The position numbers and the translations under genes are program-made. Of a stretch of DNA of 7,132 bases, positions 1 through 5,949 are shown one piece after another (the first letter of the stretch is position 1; every line of letters starts with the position of its first letter). The stretch covers positions 1-7,132 of the forward strand of contig JAGARL010000027.1 of the NCBI GenBank assembly GCA_017622255.1, read 5' to 3'. Origin of the DNA: Methanocorpusculum sp. (GTDB lineage Archaea; Halobacteriota; Methanomicrobia; Methanomicrobiales; Methanocorpusculaceae). The notes beneath the pieces are model-generated. The model was not told where the DNA came from, ran no database searches, and saw nothing but the letters and a program-made list of their open reading frames with translations.

Positions 1-1
1 G

Positions 2-670
2 GTCTTGGAGGTTGTCGTGGCAACCGAGTCCGATGAAGTTCTTGATGCAGTAGCCGCCATGAATGATATGGCATGCGAGCGTGCAAATGCACGCGCAGTC
101 TCTGCTGTCAAGGGTGTCTGGGATAAGTTAGAGTGGACTGCAGTTCCGACCATGAAGGCAATCGGTAAGCAGTTCGGCCGTGACGGTCCGAAGGTGAAGG
201 CCTTCATCGAAAACAGCAACGGCAGTGAACTGAAGGCAGCCCTTGTCCGTGACGGAAAGATTGCTTTCTCCGAAGGCGAGTTCTCCTGCGAACTGACCGA
301 AGAGCACATGACCTTTACCGAGCGTATGCCGGAGAACATCTTCTCTTCCCCGATGCAGGACGCAACGGTTTACGTCAACGTGACCTTAACGCCGGAGCTT
401 GAGTCCGACGGATACTCCAGAGAAGTTATCCGCCGTATTCAGGAGATGAGAAAGCAGGCAGGTCTTGCGGTCGATGCAAAGATTGTGGCATCCGTTGTCC
501 TCGCAGATGAGCGTATTGCCGGTCTTGTTGAGCAGAAGAATGCGGAAATTGCCGGTGAAGTCAGAGCTGAGGTTCTGACGGTGCGCTATGGCACTTCCTC
601 TGATGCAGAGGATACCGAGTGGGATATCGACGGTCTGAAGGCATTCATCAGCATCGTCCCGCTCAATTAA
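2..670 (+). CDS. ileS: Isoleucyl-tRNA synthetase, C-terminal part (5' end outside window)
   Basis: This is the last 222 residues of a class I aminoacyl-tRNA synthetase that charges tRNA-Ile with isoleucine in the cytoplasm. The frame is open to the left edge, so the TTG at position 5 is an internal Leu codon and not a start. Seen: a PTMKAIGKQFGRDGPKV stretch near fragment residues 49-65, and ESDGYSREVIRRIQEMRKQ near 133-151 followed by AGLAVDAKI. Both are typical of the C-terminal anticodon-recognition and DUF5915-type region of archaeal and eukaryotic-like IleRS. The catalytic Rossmann domain with its HIGH and KMSKS signatures and the editing domain would lie upstream and cannot be judged. 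The frame ends at TAA, directly followed by a long T-tract. ValRS and LeuRS are less likely because the C-terminal motifs fit IleRS specifically. Confidence 0.92.
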   Translation, partial: VLEVVVATESDEVLDAVAAMNDMACERANARAVSAVKGVWDKLEWTAVPTMKAIGKQFGRDGPKVKAFIENSNGSELKAALVRDGKIAFSEGEFSCELTEEHMTFTERMPENIFSSPMQDATVYVNVTLTPELESDGYSREVIRRIQEMRKQAGLAVDAKIVASVVLADERIAGLVEQKNAEIAGEVRAEVLTVRYGTSSDAEDTEWDIDGLKAFISIVPLN

Positions 671-672
671 CA

Positions 673-688
673 TTTTTTTCTTTTTTTT
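673..688 (+). terminator. T-tract terminator after ileS
   Basis: T7-C-T8 starts two bases after the ileS stop codon. Uninterrupted T runs are the main signal for transcription termination in euryarchaea, so this probably ends the ileS transcript. No hairpin precedes it; the large inverted repeat of this gap lies downstream. Confidence 0.7.
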
Positions 689-696
689 GTCTGGGT

Positions 697-764
697 TGTA
701 TTATCGGACTTTGTAAGAACGTTTTTCGTGTAGGGAAAACGCTCTTCCACTGTCCAATAATACA
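697..764. repeat. 68-base imperfect inverted repeat (long hairpin)
   Basis: Positions 697-709 pair with 752-764 (12 of 13, mismatch 705/756). After a two-base internal loop, 712-713 pair with 748-749, 715-718 with 743-746, and 720-727 with 734-741 (one G-T pair), around a six-base loop at 728-733. In total about 26 pairs form in one extended stem with few mismatches. It lies between the ileS T-tract and the promoter of the aminotransferase gene. It has no T-tract on its 3' side on either strand, so it is not a standard intrinsic terminator. It could be a structured RNA, a degenerate miniature mobile element or a protein-binding cruciform. No target-site duplication is visible at its ends. Confidence 0.7.
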
Positions 765-805
765 CGCAAAATCTCCTCTCCGCAAAACCTGTACTCCGCG
801 GCTTC

Positions 806-816
806 TTATATTTTAA
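806..816 (+). promoter_or_regulatory. TATA box of the aminotransferase gene
   Basis: The AT-rich TTATATTTTAA is centred about 24 bases before the ATG at 834. Archaeal TATA boxes usually sit about 25 bases upstream of the transcription start, so transcription should begin at or next to the ATG. The bases between box and ATG contain no GGAGG-like ribosome binding site, which fits a leaderless mRNA. No clear purine-rich BRE is seen. Confidence 0.6.
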
Positions 817-833
817 CAGCAGAAATAATAGTA

Positions 834-1964
834 ATGTTGCCGCTTTCCGAAAACATTGCCTCTGTCCCGCCGTCCGCGACAATGGCCATGAATAACAAAT
901 CCAAAGAAATGTCCGCCGCAGGAATTGATGTCATAAGTCTTGCTGTCGGCGAGCCGGACTTTGCAACGCCTGCCCACATTACGCAGGCAGCAATTGACGC
1001 CTTAAACCGCGGAGAAACCCACTATGCGCCGTCCCGCGGAATTCCGGAACTGACAAATGCCGTTGCCGAGAAACTCAGACGCGAGAACAACATCCCGGTT
1101 GACGCAAAACAGGTTTTAGTCACCAGCGGGGCCAAGGATGCCATCCGCATTACCATGACCGCCTGCTTAAATCCGGGAGATGAGGTTATTATCCTTGACC
1201 CGGCATGGGTTTCCTATGACCCGGCTGTCAAAATCGCCCGCGGCAAAGCCGTTCACCACCACTTAAACGAGAACTTCCAGGTTGACGAAAGCCTCTTTGA
1301 GGCAATCACCGACAAGACGAAGATGATTATCGTCAACTCTCCGTCCAACCCGACCGGTTCAGTTCTCGCACGCTCTTCGCTTCGCTTAATTGCGGATGCC
1401 TGCATCGACCATGACCTCTACTGTATGTCCGATGAGATTTACGAGAAACTGGTCTATGGAAAAGAGCACGTCTCTATCGGCTCGCTTCCGGATATGGCCG
1501 AGCGTACCATCACCATTAACGGATTCTCCAAAGCATTCGCCATGACCGGCTGGCGTCTCGGCTATTTAGCGGCTCCGACGTCTGTTATCCCGTACATGGA
1601 TAAAGTCATGCAGCACTCCGTTGGAAATGTCACGACCTTCTCCCAGTGGGGAGGCGTTGCGGCTCTTACCGGAGATCAGGCTTGCGTTGAATCCATGCGG
1701 CAGGAGTTCGAAAAGCGCAGAAAGTATGTCATCGGCAGACTCGCCGGCATGGGACTTTCCACCGCTCCGGCAGAAGGAGCATTCTATGCATTCGTCAACG
1801 TCGGCGGCGACGACAACGCAATTGCAAACAAATGGCTCGAAGAGGCACACGTTGCCTGCACGCCGGGATTTGCATTCGGCTCTCCGGGATGGATTCGCAT
1901 GTCCTATGCAGCATCCATGGAGCGTCTTGCAGAGGCTCTCGACAGAATCGAGAAGGTTCTGTAA
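834..1964 (+). CDS. Class I PLP-dependent aminotransferase (aspartate aminotransferase-like)
   Basis: This 376-residue cytoplasmic enzyme should move an amino group between an amino acid and a 2-oxoacid, most likely aspartate/2-oxoglutarate, using pyridoxal phosphate. Seen: the N-terminal VPPSATMAMNNKSKEM and ISLAVGEPDFATP segments, SGAKDAI near 98-104, NSPSNPTG at 168-175 (Asn172), SDEIYEKL with Asp200 and Tyr203, the cofactor lysine Lys233 in FSKAFAMTGWRLGY with Arg241, and the substrate-carboxylate arginine Arg355 in GWIRMSYA. The length is normal for the group I-gamma aspartate/aromatic aminotransferases common in archaea. The ATG at 834 was chosen because it gives the usual MLPLSENIASVPPSAT start and lies 24 bases after a TATA box. 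The amino acid specificity cannot be fixed by eye; aspC would be the usual symbol if aspartate is the substrate. Confidence 0.95.
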   Translation: MLPLSENIASVPPSATMAMNNKSKEMSAAGIDVISLAVGEPDFATPAHITQAAIDALNRGETHYAPSRGIPELTNAVAEKLRRENNIPVDAKQVLVTSGAKDAIRITMTACLNPGDEVIILDPAWVSYDPAVKIARGKAVHHHLNENFQVDESLFEAITDKTKMIIVNSPSNPTGSVLARSSLRLIADACIDHDLYCMSDEIYEKLVYGKEHVSIGSLPDMAERTITINGFSKAFAMTGWRLGYLAAPTSVIPYMDKVMQHSVGNVTTFSQWGGVAALTGDQACVESMRQEFEKRRKYVIGRLAGMGLSTAPAEGAFYAFVNVGGDDNAIANKWLEEAHVACTPGFAFGSPGWIRMSYAASMERLAEALDRIEKVL

Positions 1965-1965
1965 C

Positions 1966-1977
1966 TTTTACTTTTTT
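1966..1977 (+). terminator. T-rich terminator after the aminotransferase gene
   Basis: T4-A-C-T6 begins one base after the TAA stop, the same arrangement as after ileS. A short inverted repeat (1991-1995 with 2007-2011) lies further downstream and is probably not part of the signal. Confidence 0.6.
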
Positions 1978-2031
1978 CATATCATTTCGCGCAGGAAAAA
2001 AACGCCCCTGCAGCGCTCATCCTGGAAACCT

Positions 2032-2061
2032 AAGGGAGAACTCCCTTCACCCCAAAAGGGA
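2032..2061. promoter_or_regulatory. Operator-like cluster of three AAGGGA half-sites
   Basis: Positions 2032-2047 form a perfect seven-base inverted repeat with a two-base spacer (AAGGGAGAACTCCCTT). A third half-site, AAGGGA, at 2056-2061 is in inverted orientation to TCCCTT at 2042-2047 with an eight-base spacer. The third half-site is followed by ACTC, so AAGGGA-GA-ACTC at 2032-2043 is repeated with a two-base deletion at 2056-2065. The cluster ends about nine bases before the TATAAT core, where a dimeric archaeal regulator could block or recruit TBP/TFB. The regulator is unknown. Confidence 0.45.
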
Positions 2062-2067
2062 ACTCTT

Positions 2068-2077
2068 ACATATAATG
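2068..2077 (+). promoter_or_regulatory. TATA box of the TPR gene
   Basis: ACATATAATG with the core TATAAT (2071-2076) is centred about 26 bases before the ATG at 2100. The sequence up to the ATG has no Shine-Dalgarno motif. Together these suggest that transcription begins at the start codon. Confidence 0.6.
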
Positions 2078-2099
2078 AGCCCGCATAGATTAACTTATC

Positions 2100-4241
2100 A
2101 TGAATGTCAGCGAAGGGCATCTTGCGCAGCAGTATCTCTGTGATTATCTAACCGTCTTTGACCAGCCAGCAGAATCCTACGACCTTCTCGTCCTGCAGAA
2201 CATGTTCCTGTACCGGATGAGTGTCGACGGCGGATTCCATGCACGCGTTGTATCCTCTATCTTAAATCACGAGGAAGACCGCGGACTGCTTCTCTCGCTT
2301 CTTGCCGATGCCGCGGAAGCAGAAAAACCGGCAACGGCTCTCAAAGAATGGCTTATCTCTGCGTATGTCTCTGCTGACGGCAGACGAAAAGAGACTCTTG
2401 CCTGCCTCCTTCGCTCACACATCTCCGGCACTAACAAAACCGCCGAGCTCTTCGCAGAATCACGGACCGGCATTCCGGAATCCGTATGGAGACTCCGGAG
2501 CCGTTCTGCGGTCATTGACAAAATCAAAAACTCCGATATGTACTTTGGTGCCGGACGGCGCCCCTTCTGGCATGCCTTCCCGCTTGATTTGGCCGCTGCA
2601 TCTCTTGCCGGTGTGCCGGAGCTTTCCGCAGACATCGTCTATGATGCAGTGGTCTGCGTTGCCGGCGCATGGTTTTCCACGCTGTCTGCGGATGAGATGG
2701 TTGTCTGGCTCAACATGCCGCGGGTAACCCCGGAAGAGTGGGGAGTCATTGTCCGTCCGCTCTTGGAACTCGCCGACCCGGCGCCGGCGGTGTCGACCGC
2801 TGACTGGCTGTATGCCTCCGGAAACTACGACGCAGCGCTTGACCTGTATGCAAACATCACGCTTGCCTACTCCGGTACATCCGCTGAAAAGCCGGCATTC
2901 GAGATGATGGGCGAGATTTTAACCGAGTTCAAGGACTTCGACAACGCCTTTGAGTCCTATAAAAACGCCTTCCTCTTAAGCCGCGACAGCGGAAAATATG
3001 CAATCGCCGACGGCCTCAAGAATCTCTGCATCGCAGGAGACGACTTAGGAGAGGACATGCATGAGTACTACGAAAGAATCGCCCGGCTTTCCGCAGAGCT
3101 TCCGGCAGACGAGTGCTGTGCAATCCGCTTCTCCTTTGCCACCGCCGCCCGCAGAAGACGCAACTATACGGATGAATACCGCTGGTTAGAGGAGATCGCC
3201 GCAGCGGAGGACTGCCCGGAAGCGCTCTTCTCTGCCGCATTCTCCCGCTTAAGCGATATGAACCTGCACATGGATGCGTTCGGCAATCCGGATTCTGCCG
3301 CCCTTGCCGCGGCAGATTCTGCCGTTGAGGCGGCGCTTGCTGTAGAGAAGGGAGACTTTGCCTACTTCGGATTCGATCCGGTCTGTGCGCTTTTCTGGTA
3401 TAACCGGGCATCTGCCCTGCTTCCGGAACGCCGCGACAGAATTCTGCCGAAGATGTTCTCTGCCGCCGTTGCCGCCGGACTGATTCCGGAAGCGGCCGGT
3501 TACGCCCGCGGAACGCCGGCACTTGAAGCGGTCGTGCATGCACTGGATGCAGAGGAGTTTGCATTGGCTGTTTCCGCACTGAACAAAGCAGTAACCGCAA
3601 GCCTTTCGAAGAGCATCGAATCCGCGGCCGCAGTTGTTTATCCGGCGTTCCTGTTCCTCTCTCCGGCAAAGCGCCGGGAGGCGGCAGAGCAGATTTTAGC
3701 CTCCCGCTCTACCCGGGATGATGAGCGTGCCCGTGTCTCGCTTGCACTCGGCTCTGTCTATCTTGACTTAGGCATGATTGATGCCGCCCGCTCTATGCTC
3801 AGAGCCGCGCTTCGGGCAAATCCGGGAGCAGAGATTCGCTCCCGCATCTTAATCGAGCTTGCCTGGATGGAATCCGAAGAGGGCGAGTACAAACAGGCGG
3901 CGGAGACCTGCCGCCTTGCCTTAAAGCAGAACGACCGCTTCCCGGCGGCATGGGCTGGTATTGCCCGCGCTTCGATTCGGACCGGAGACTTTTCTGCAGC
4001 ACTTTCCGCGGCAGAGGAAGCAGCGCTCCTCAATCCGGCGGATGAATCCTACCGCCACATGAAAGAAGCGCTTTCGGCGGTCTGTGCTGAACCGAAGGAC
4101 GAAACCGCAGACCGGTACTTCTGTCTGCCGGGAAAAGAGAACACCGCCTATGCCGCAGTGCTCTACGCAGAAGCGTTCGGCGGAGATGTTTCCGCCGCCT
4201 GGAATGCGGAAAGCATTGCTGATGTTCTGGCATTCCGCTGA
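2100..4241 (+). CDS. Large tetratricopeptide repeat (TPR) protein, function unknown
   Basis: This is a 713-residue, alanine-rich, largely helical protein with no signal peptide or membrane segment, so probably cytoplasmic. The clearest TPR units are consecutive at about 544-575 (LGSVYLDLGMIDAARSMLR), 581-612 (LAWMESEEGEYKQAAETC) and 615-646 (IARASIRTGDFSAALSAAEE), each ending in an N-P or N-D type turn. Another pair is likely at 235-300, including YASGNYDAALDLYANI and FKDFDNAFESYKNAF. TPR arrays are protein-binding scaffolds; nothing shows the partner. Residues 1-225 and 300-540 are helix-rich without a domain I recognise, although degenerate TPR-like repeats are plausible, and no catalytic motif stands out. 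The ATG at 2100 was chosen because it follows a TATA box by about 26 bases. The gene appears to be transcribed alone and may be restricted to related methanogens. Confidence 0.88.
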   Translation: MNVSEGHLAQQYLCDYLTVFDQPAESYDLLVLQNMFLYRMSVDGGFHARVVSSILNHEEDRGLLLSLLADAAEAEKPATALKEWLISAYVSADGRRKETLACLLRSHISGTNKTAELFAESRTGIPESVWRLRSRSAVIDKIKNSDMYFGAGRRPFWHAFPLDLAAASLAGVPELSADIVYDAVVCVAGAWFSTLSADEMVVWLNMPRVTPEEWGVIVRPLLELADPAPAVSTADWLYASGNYDAALDLYANITLAYSGTSAEKPAFEMMGEILTEFKDFDNAFESYKNAFLLSRDSGKYAIADGLKNLCIAGDDLGEDMHEYYERIARLSAELPADECCAIRFSFATAARRRRNYTDEYRWLEEIAAAEDCPEALFSAAFSRLSDMNLHMDAFGNPDSAALAAADSAVEAALAVEKGDFAYFGFDPVCALFWYNRASALLPERRDRILPKMFSAAVAAGLIPEAAGYARGTPALEAVVHALDAEEFALAVSALNKAVTASLSKSIESAAAVVYPAFLFLSPAKRREAAEQILASRSTRDDERARVSLALGSVYLDLGMIDAARSMLRAALRANPGAEIRSRILIELAWMESEEGEYKQAAETCRLALKQNDRFPAAWAGIARASIRTGDFSAALSAAEEAALLNPADESYRHMKEALSAVCAEPKDETADRYFCLPGKENTAYAAVLYAEAFGGDVSAAWNAESIADVLAFR

Positions 4242-4277
4242 GGGGATGTTTCGGAAATCCGCAATTCTTTCGACAAT

Positions 4278-4284
4278 CATATTT
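4278..4284 (+). promoter_or_regulatory. TATA-like box of hpt
   Basis: CATATTT is centred 27 bases before the ATG at 4308, the same geometry as at the two upstream genes. No ribosome binding site is visible. The T5 run that follows (4286-4290) may also serve as the end of the TPR gene transcript. Confidence 0.45.
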
Positions 4285-4307
4285 CTTTTTGCGTCGTATG
4301 AGTATCT

Positions 4308-4826
4308 ATGAAGGATACTATCGACGTTTTACTTTCCGAAGACGTCATAAATACCCGAATACGGGAGCTTGCGGCACAGATTGATGCGGATTACGCAGGA
4401 GAGAGTGTAACGCTTCTCTGTACCTTAAAAGGCGCGGTGTTTTTTGCCTGCGAGCTTGCGAAGCGGATTACCATCCCGGTCTTTATGGAATTCATCCAGA
4501 CGGCAAGTTATGAGGGAACGCAGTCAACAGGGACTGTCTCCATGAAACTCGATATCCCGGAGGAGGATGTCGCCGGAAAACACCTTATCATTATTGAGGA
4601 TGTAATAGACACGGGACGCACGCTTTCTGTTGTCAAGGAGATGATGCTGAAGAGAAATCCTGCTTCCTTAAAGGTCTGTTCGCTTCTGGATAAGCATGAA
4701 TGCCGCGTTGTGCCGTTTGAAGGGGACTATGTCGGATTTACCATTGGCAACGAGTTTGTGGTGGGTTATGGTCTGGATGTGGACCAGAAGTACCGGAATC
4801 TCCCCTATGTCGGCGTTATCCGCTGA
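4308..4826 (+). CDS. hpt: Hypoxanthine phosphoribosyltransferase, bacterial type
   Basis: This 172-residue cytoplasmic purine-salvage enzyme should convert hypoxanthine (possibly also guanine) and PRPP to IMP (GMP) and pyrophosphate. Seen: LKGAVFF at 40-46 with the Lys-Gly pair of the PRPP pyrophosphate loop, Ser67-Tyr68 of the flexible catalytic loop, and the PRPP-binding signature IIIEDVIDTGRTL at 94-106 with acidic Glu97-Asp98 and Asp101. LLDKHECR at 127-134 contains the purine-contacting lysine Lys129, and the C-terminal VVGYGLDVDQKYRNLPYVGV is nearly diagnostic of the bacterial Hpt family. Length is normal. Many methanogens instead use a purine phosphoribosyltransferase related to adenine phosphoribosyltransferase, so this bacterial-type enzyme may have been acquired by transfer. 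An overlapping ATG at 4298 is out of frame. The next gene also looks nucleobase-related. Confidence 0.95.
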   Translation: MKDTIDVLLSEDVINTRIRELAAQIDADYAGESVTLLCTLKGAVFFACELAKRITIPVFMEFIQTASYEGTQSTGTVSMKLDIPEEDVAGKHLIIIEDVIDTGRTLSVVKEMMLKRNPASLKVCSLLDKHECRVVPFEGDYVGFTIGNEFVVGYGLDVDQKYRNLPYVGVIR

Positions 4827-4833
4827 CACCAAT

Positions 4834-4848
4834 CCTTCTTCTTTTATT
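4834..4848 (+). promoter_or_regulatory. Pyrimidine tract and weak TATA-like element between hpt and the fusion gene
   Basis: The 44-base gap contains CCTTCTTCTTTTATT. TTTTATT (4842-4848) is centred about 26 bases before the ATG at 4871, matching the spacing seen at the other genes, but it is a poor TATA box. The tract could equally be a weak terminator of hpt. Cotranscription of the two genes remains possible. Confidence 0.3.
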
Positions 4849-4870
4849 CTCAAACGTCCAAGACTATAGC

Positions 4871-5698
4871 ATGCCCTATATTCTTGCATCTCCCTGTATT
4901 CTCTATCCGAATCTGCGGGCGGAAGGCATCACGTCTGCGGAAGATATTGTGATTTTCTCCCGCTGTATTGAGCGCTGCCGGCAGGCGGGAATCGAGATTG
5001 TCCAGCTTCCCTGTCCGGAGACGCTGTTCTTCGGCGAGGTTCGTCCGCCGGGATGTTTCAAAGACAGAATGGACTTTCCGGAGTTCTTCTCGCTCGTTGA
5101 CCGGCTGGAAGAGCGTGTCAGGAAGACGATTGCAGACCGCGGGGAAGCGCCGCTTTTTATCCTCGGCGTAAACTCGTCTCCGACCTGCGGGGTTACAAAG
5201 ACCTACTATACGGAGGAGAAGTCCGACGGTCCGGGTGTTTTCCTGAAGCGTTTCCAGGATTATCCGATGATTGATGTAAAGGAGTTTGCAAAATACCATG
5301 TCTACTTCGCCTCTCCGCTCTTTTCGGATGCTGAGCGCAGTTTCAACCGCAAGGCGGCGGATGTTCTGGAATCCCTGCATTATTCAGTCCACCTCCCGCA
5401 GGAGCTGGATGATGATGCAGAAAACCGCGGAGAGGACCGCGAGGCGGCAATTTATGCGGGAAATCTTGCGGCACTGAAATCGGCAGATATTGTGGTCGCG
5501 GTAATTGACGGGGCAGATGCGGATTCGGGAACGGCCTGGGAGATGGGCTATGCCGCGGCTTCGGATAAGCGGATTATTGCCCTGCGTACGGATTTCCGGC
5601 GGTTCAGTGCGAATGAGTGTGTGAATCTGATGCTGGAGATGGAGTCAGAAGTGGTGCACTCGTTAGATGAGTTACGAGAGGTTCTCTCGTACTACTGA
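4871..5698 (+). CDS. DUF523/TudS-like domain fused to nucleoside 2-deoxyribosyltransferase-like domain
   Basis: This is a 275-residue cytoplasmic two-domain protein. Residues 1-135 resemble the DUF523 (TudS, thiouracil desulfidase) family: Cys9 in SPC, Cys48 in LPCPE and Cys106 in NSSPTCG, followed by GPGVFL at 120-125. In characterised TudS-type enzymes three such cysteines hold a [4Fe-4S] cluster that removes sulfur from thiolated uracil or 4-thio-UMP. Residues 142-275 match the nucleoside 2-deoxyribosyltransferase fold: VYFASPLFS at 144-152, the SADIVVAVIDGADAD strand, and DSGTAWEMGYA at 218-228 with the probable nucleophile Glu224. Such domains exchange or hydrolyse the N-glycosidic bond of deoxynucleosides or nucleotides. 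The placement after hpt supports nucleobase salvage. Inference: the protein may recycle thiolated pyrimidines, for example from s4U-containing tRNA. Alternatively the C-terminal domain may be a nucleotide N-hydrolase. The ATG at 4871 gives Cys9 its expected place; no Shine-Dalgarno motif is present. Confidence 0.87.
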   Translation: MPYILASPCILYPNLRAEGITSAEDIVIFSRCIERCRQAGIEIVQLPCPETLFFGEVRPPGCFKDRMDFPEFFSLVDRLEERVRKTIADRGEAPLFILGVNSSPTCGVTKTYYTEEKSDGPGVFLKRFQDYPMIDVKEFAKYHVYFASPLFSDAERSFNRKAADVLESLHYSVHLPQELDDDAENRGEDREAAIYAGNLAALKSADIVVAVIDGADADSGTAWEMGYAAASDKRIIALRTDFRRFSANECVNLMLEMESEVVHSLDELREVLSYY

Positions 5699-5699
5699 C

Positions 5700-5706
5700 T
5701 TTTTTT
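5700..5706 (+). terminator. T7 terminator after the fusion gene
   Basis: Seven T residues begin two bases after the TGA stop of the fusion gene, in the same place as the T-tracts after ileS and the aminotransferase gene. A second T6 run follows at 5733-5738. Confidence 0.6.
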
Positions 5707-5738
5707 CCTGCGTGAATTTTCGGCTACCCTGCTTTTTT

Positions 5739-5774
5739 CCGGAAACTGTTTCGGATTTTTCGGCCTGCCCGAAA
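5739..5774 (+). terminator. Two adjacent hairpins flanking a T5 run (backup terminator)
   Basis: The first hairpin pairs 5739-5744 with 5749-5754 (CCGGAA with TTTCGG, one G-T pair, four-base loop) and is followed by A-T5. The second pairs 5758-5763 with 5769-5774 (TTTCGG with CCGAAA, five-base loop). The two share TTTCGG, so the 3' arm of the first could instead pair with the last arm. Coming after the T7 and T6 runs, this looks like a fail-safe end for the upstream plus-strand genes. Confidence 0.45.
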
Positions 5775-5790
5775 TATTTTGGGATATAGT
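5772..5790 (+). promoter_or_regulatory. AT-rich promoter-like element in the convergent gap
   Basis: AAATATTTT (5772-5780) and GATATAGT (5783-5790) are TATA-like and lie just after the terminator hairpins. GATATAGT recurs exactly at 5814-5821. No gene start follows at the usual distance, so the element would drive a small RNA starting near 5800-5815. It is supported only by composition and position. Confidence 0.3.
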
Positions 5791-5799
5791 TTATCAGAA

Positions 5800-5948
5800 C
5801 CGAACGACACAGAGATATAGTGAGGTGAGTTACTACGACTTGGATTCGTTAACCGGACAGGAAGGAAACATGGATTAAGCCTCTCAGCACCCATGTATTA
5901 CAACGACAATGTACCAGCAAATTACAGTCTTTTCCTTCTTTTGTTTTT
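5800..5948 (+). ncRNA. Candidate small RNA (or very short ORF transcript) in the convergent gap
   Basis: A stretch of about 130 bases of balanced composition lies between TATA-like elements (5772-5790) and a plus-strand pyrimidine/T-rich tract (5929-5948). That tract would not be needed for the upstream gene, which already has its own terminators. A six-base stem pairs 5868-5873 with 5891-5896 (ACATGG with CCATGT), and TTACTACGAC (5830-5839) recurs with one change at 5898-5907. ACA occurs three bases before the T-rich tract, which is compatible with an H/ACA guide RNA but not enough to call one. I recognise no known family, tRNA or riboswitch. Short ORFs of 17 codons (GTG 5825) and 25 codons (ATG 5893) exist here but have no support. 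Confidence 0.25.
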
Positions 5949-5949
5949 C

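Noticed and set aside
386..673. 95-codon minus-strand ORF over the ileS end
   Set aside because: It lies wholly opposite the recognisable IleRS C-terminus; no domain, and an expected antisense shadow.
1991..2011. Short inverted repeat GCAGG/CCTGC
   Set aside because: Only five pairs around an 11-base loop, with no T-tract after it; likely chance.
1621..2088. 155-codon plus-strand ORF overlapping the aminotransferase end
   Set aside because: Out-of-frame shadow rich in Ser, Arg and Pro without motifs; it runs through the T-tract and operator region.
3016..3669. 217-codon minus-strand ORF inside the TPR gene
   Set aside because: Arg/Pro/Gln-rich composition typical of antisense frames in this coding style; no promoter or motif.
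4850..5380. 176-codon minus-strand ORF opposite the fusion gene
   Set aside because: The opposite strand encodes two well-matched domains; the antisense product has no recognisable features.
5824..5856. tRNA-like look of the segment containing GGATTCG and TTAACC
   Set aside because: No GGTTCRANNCC T-arm, no acceptor stem and no anticodon arm could be built on either strand.
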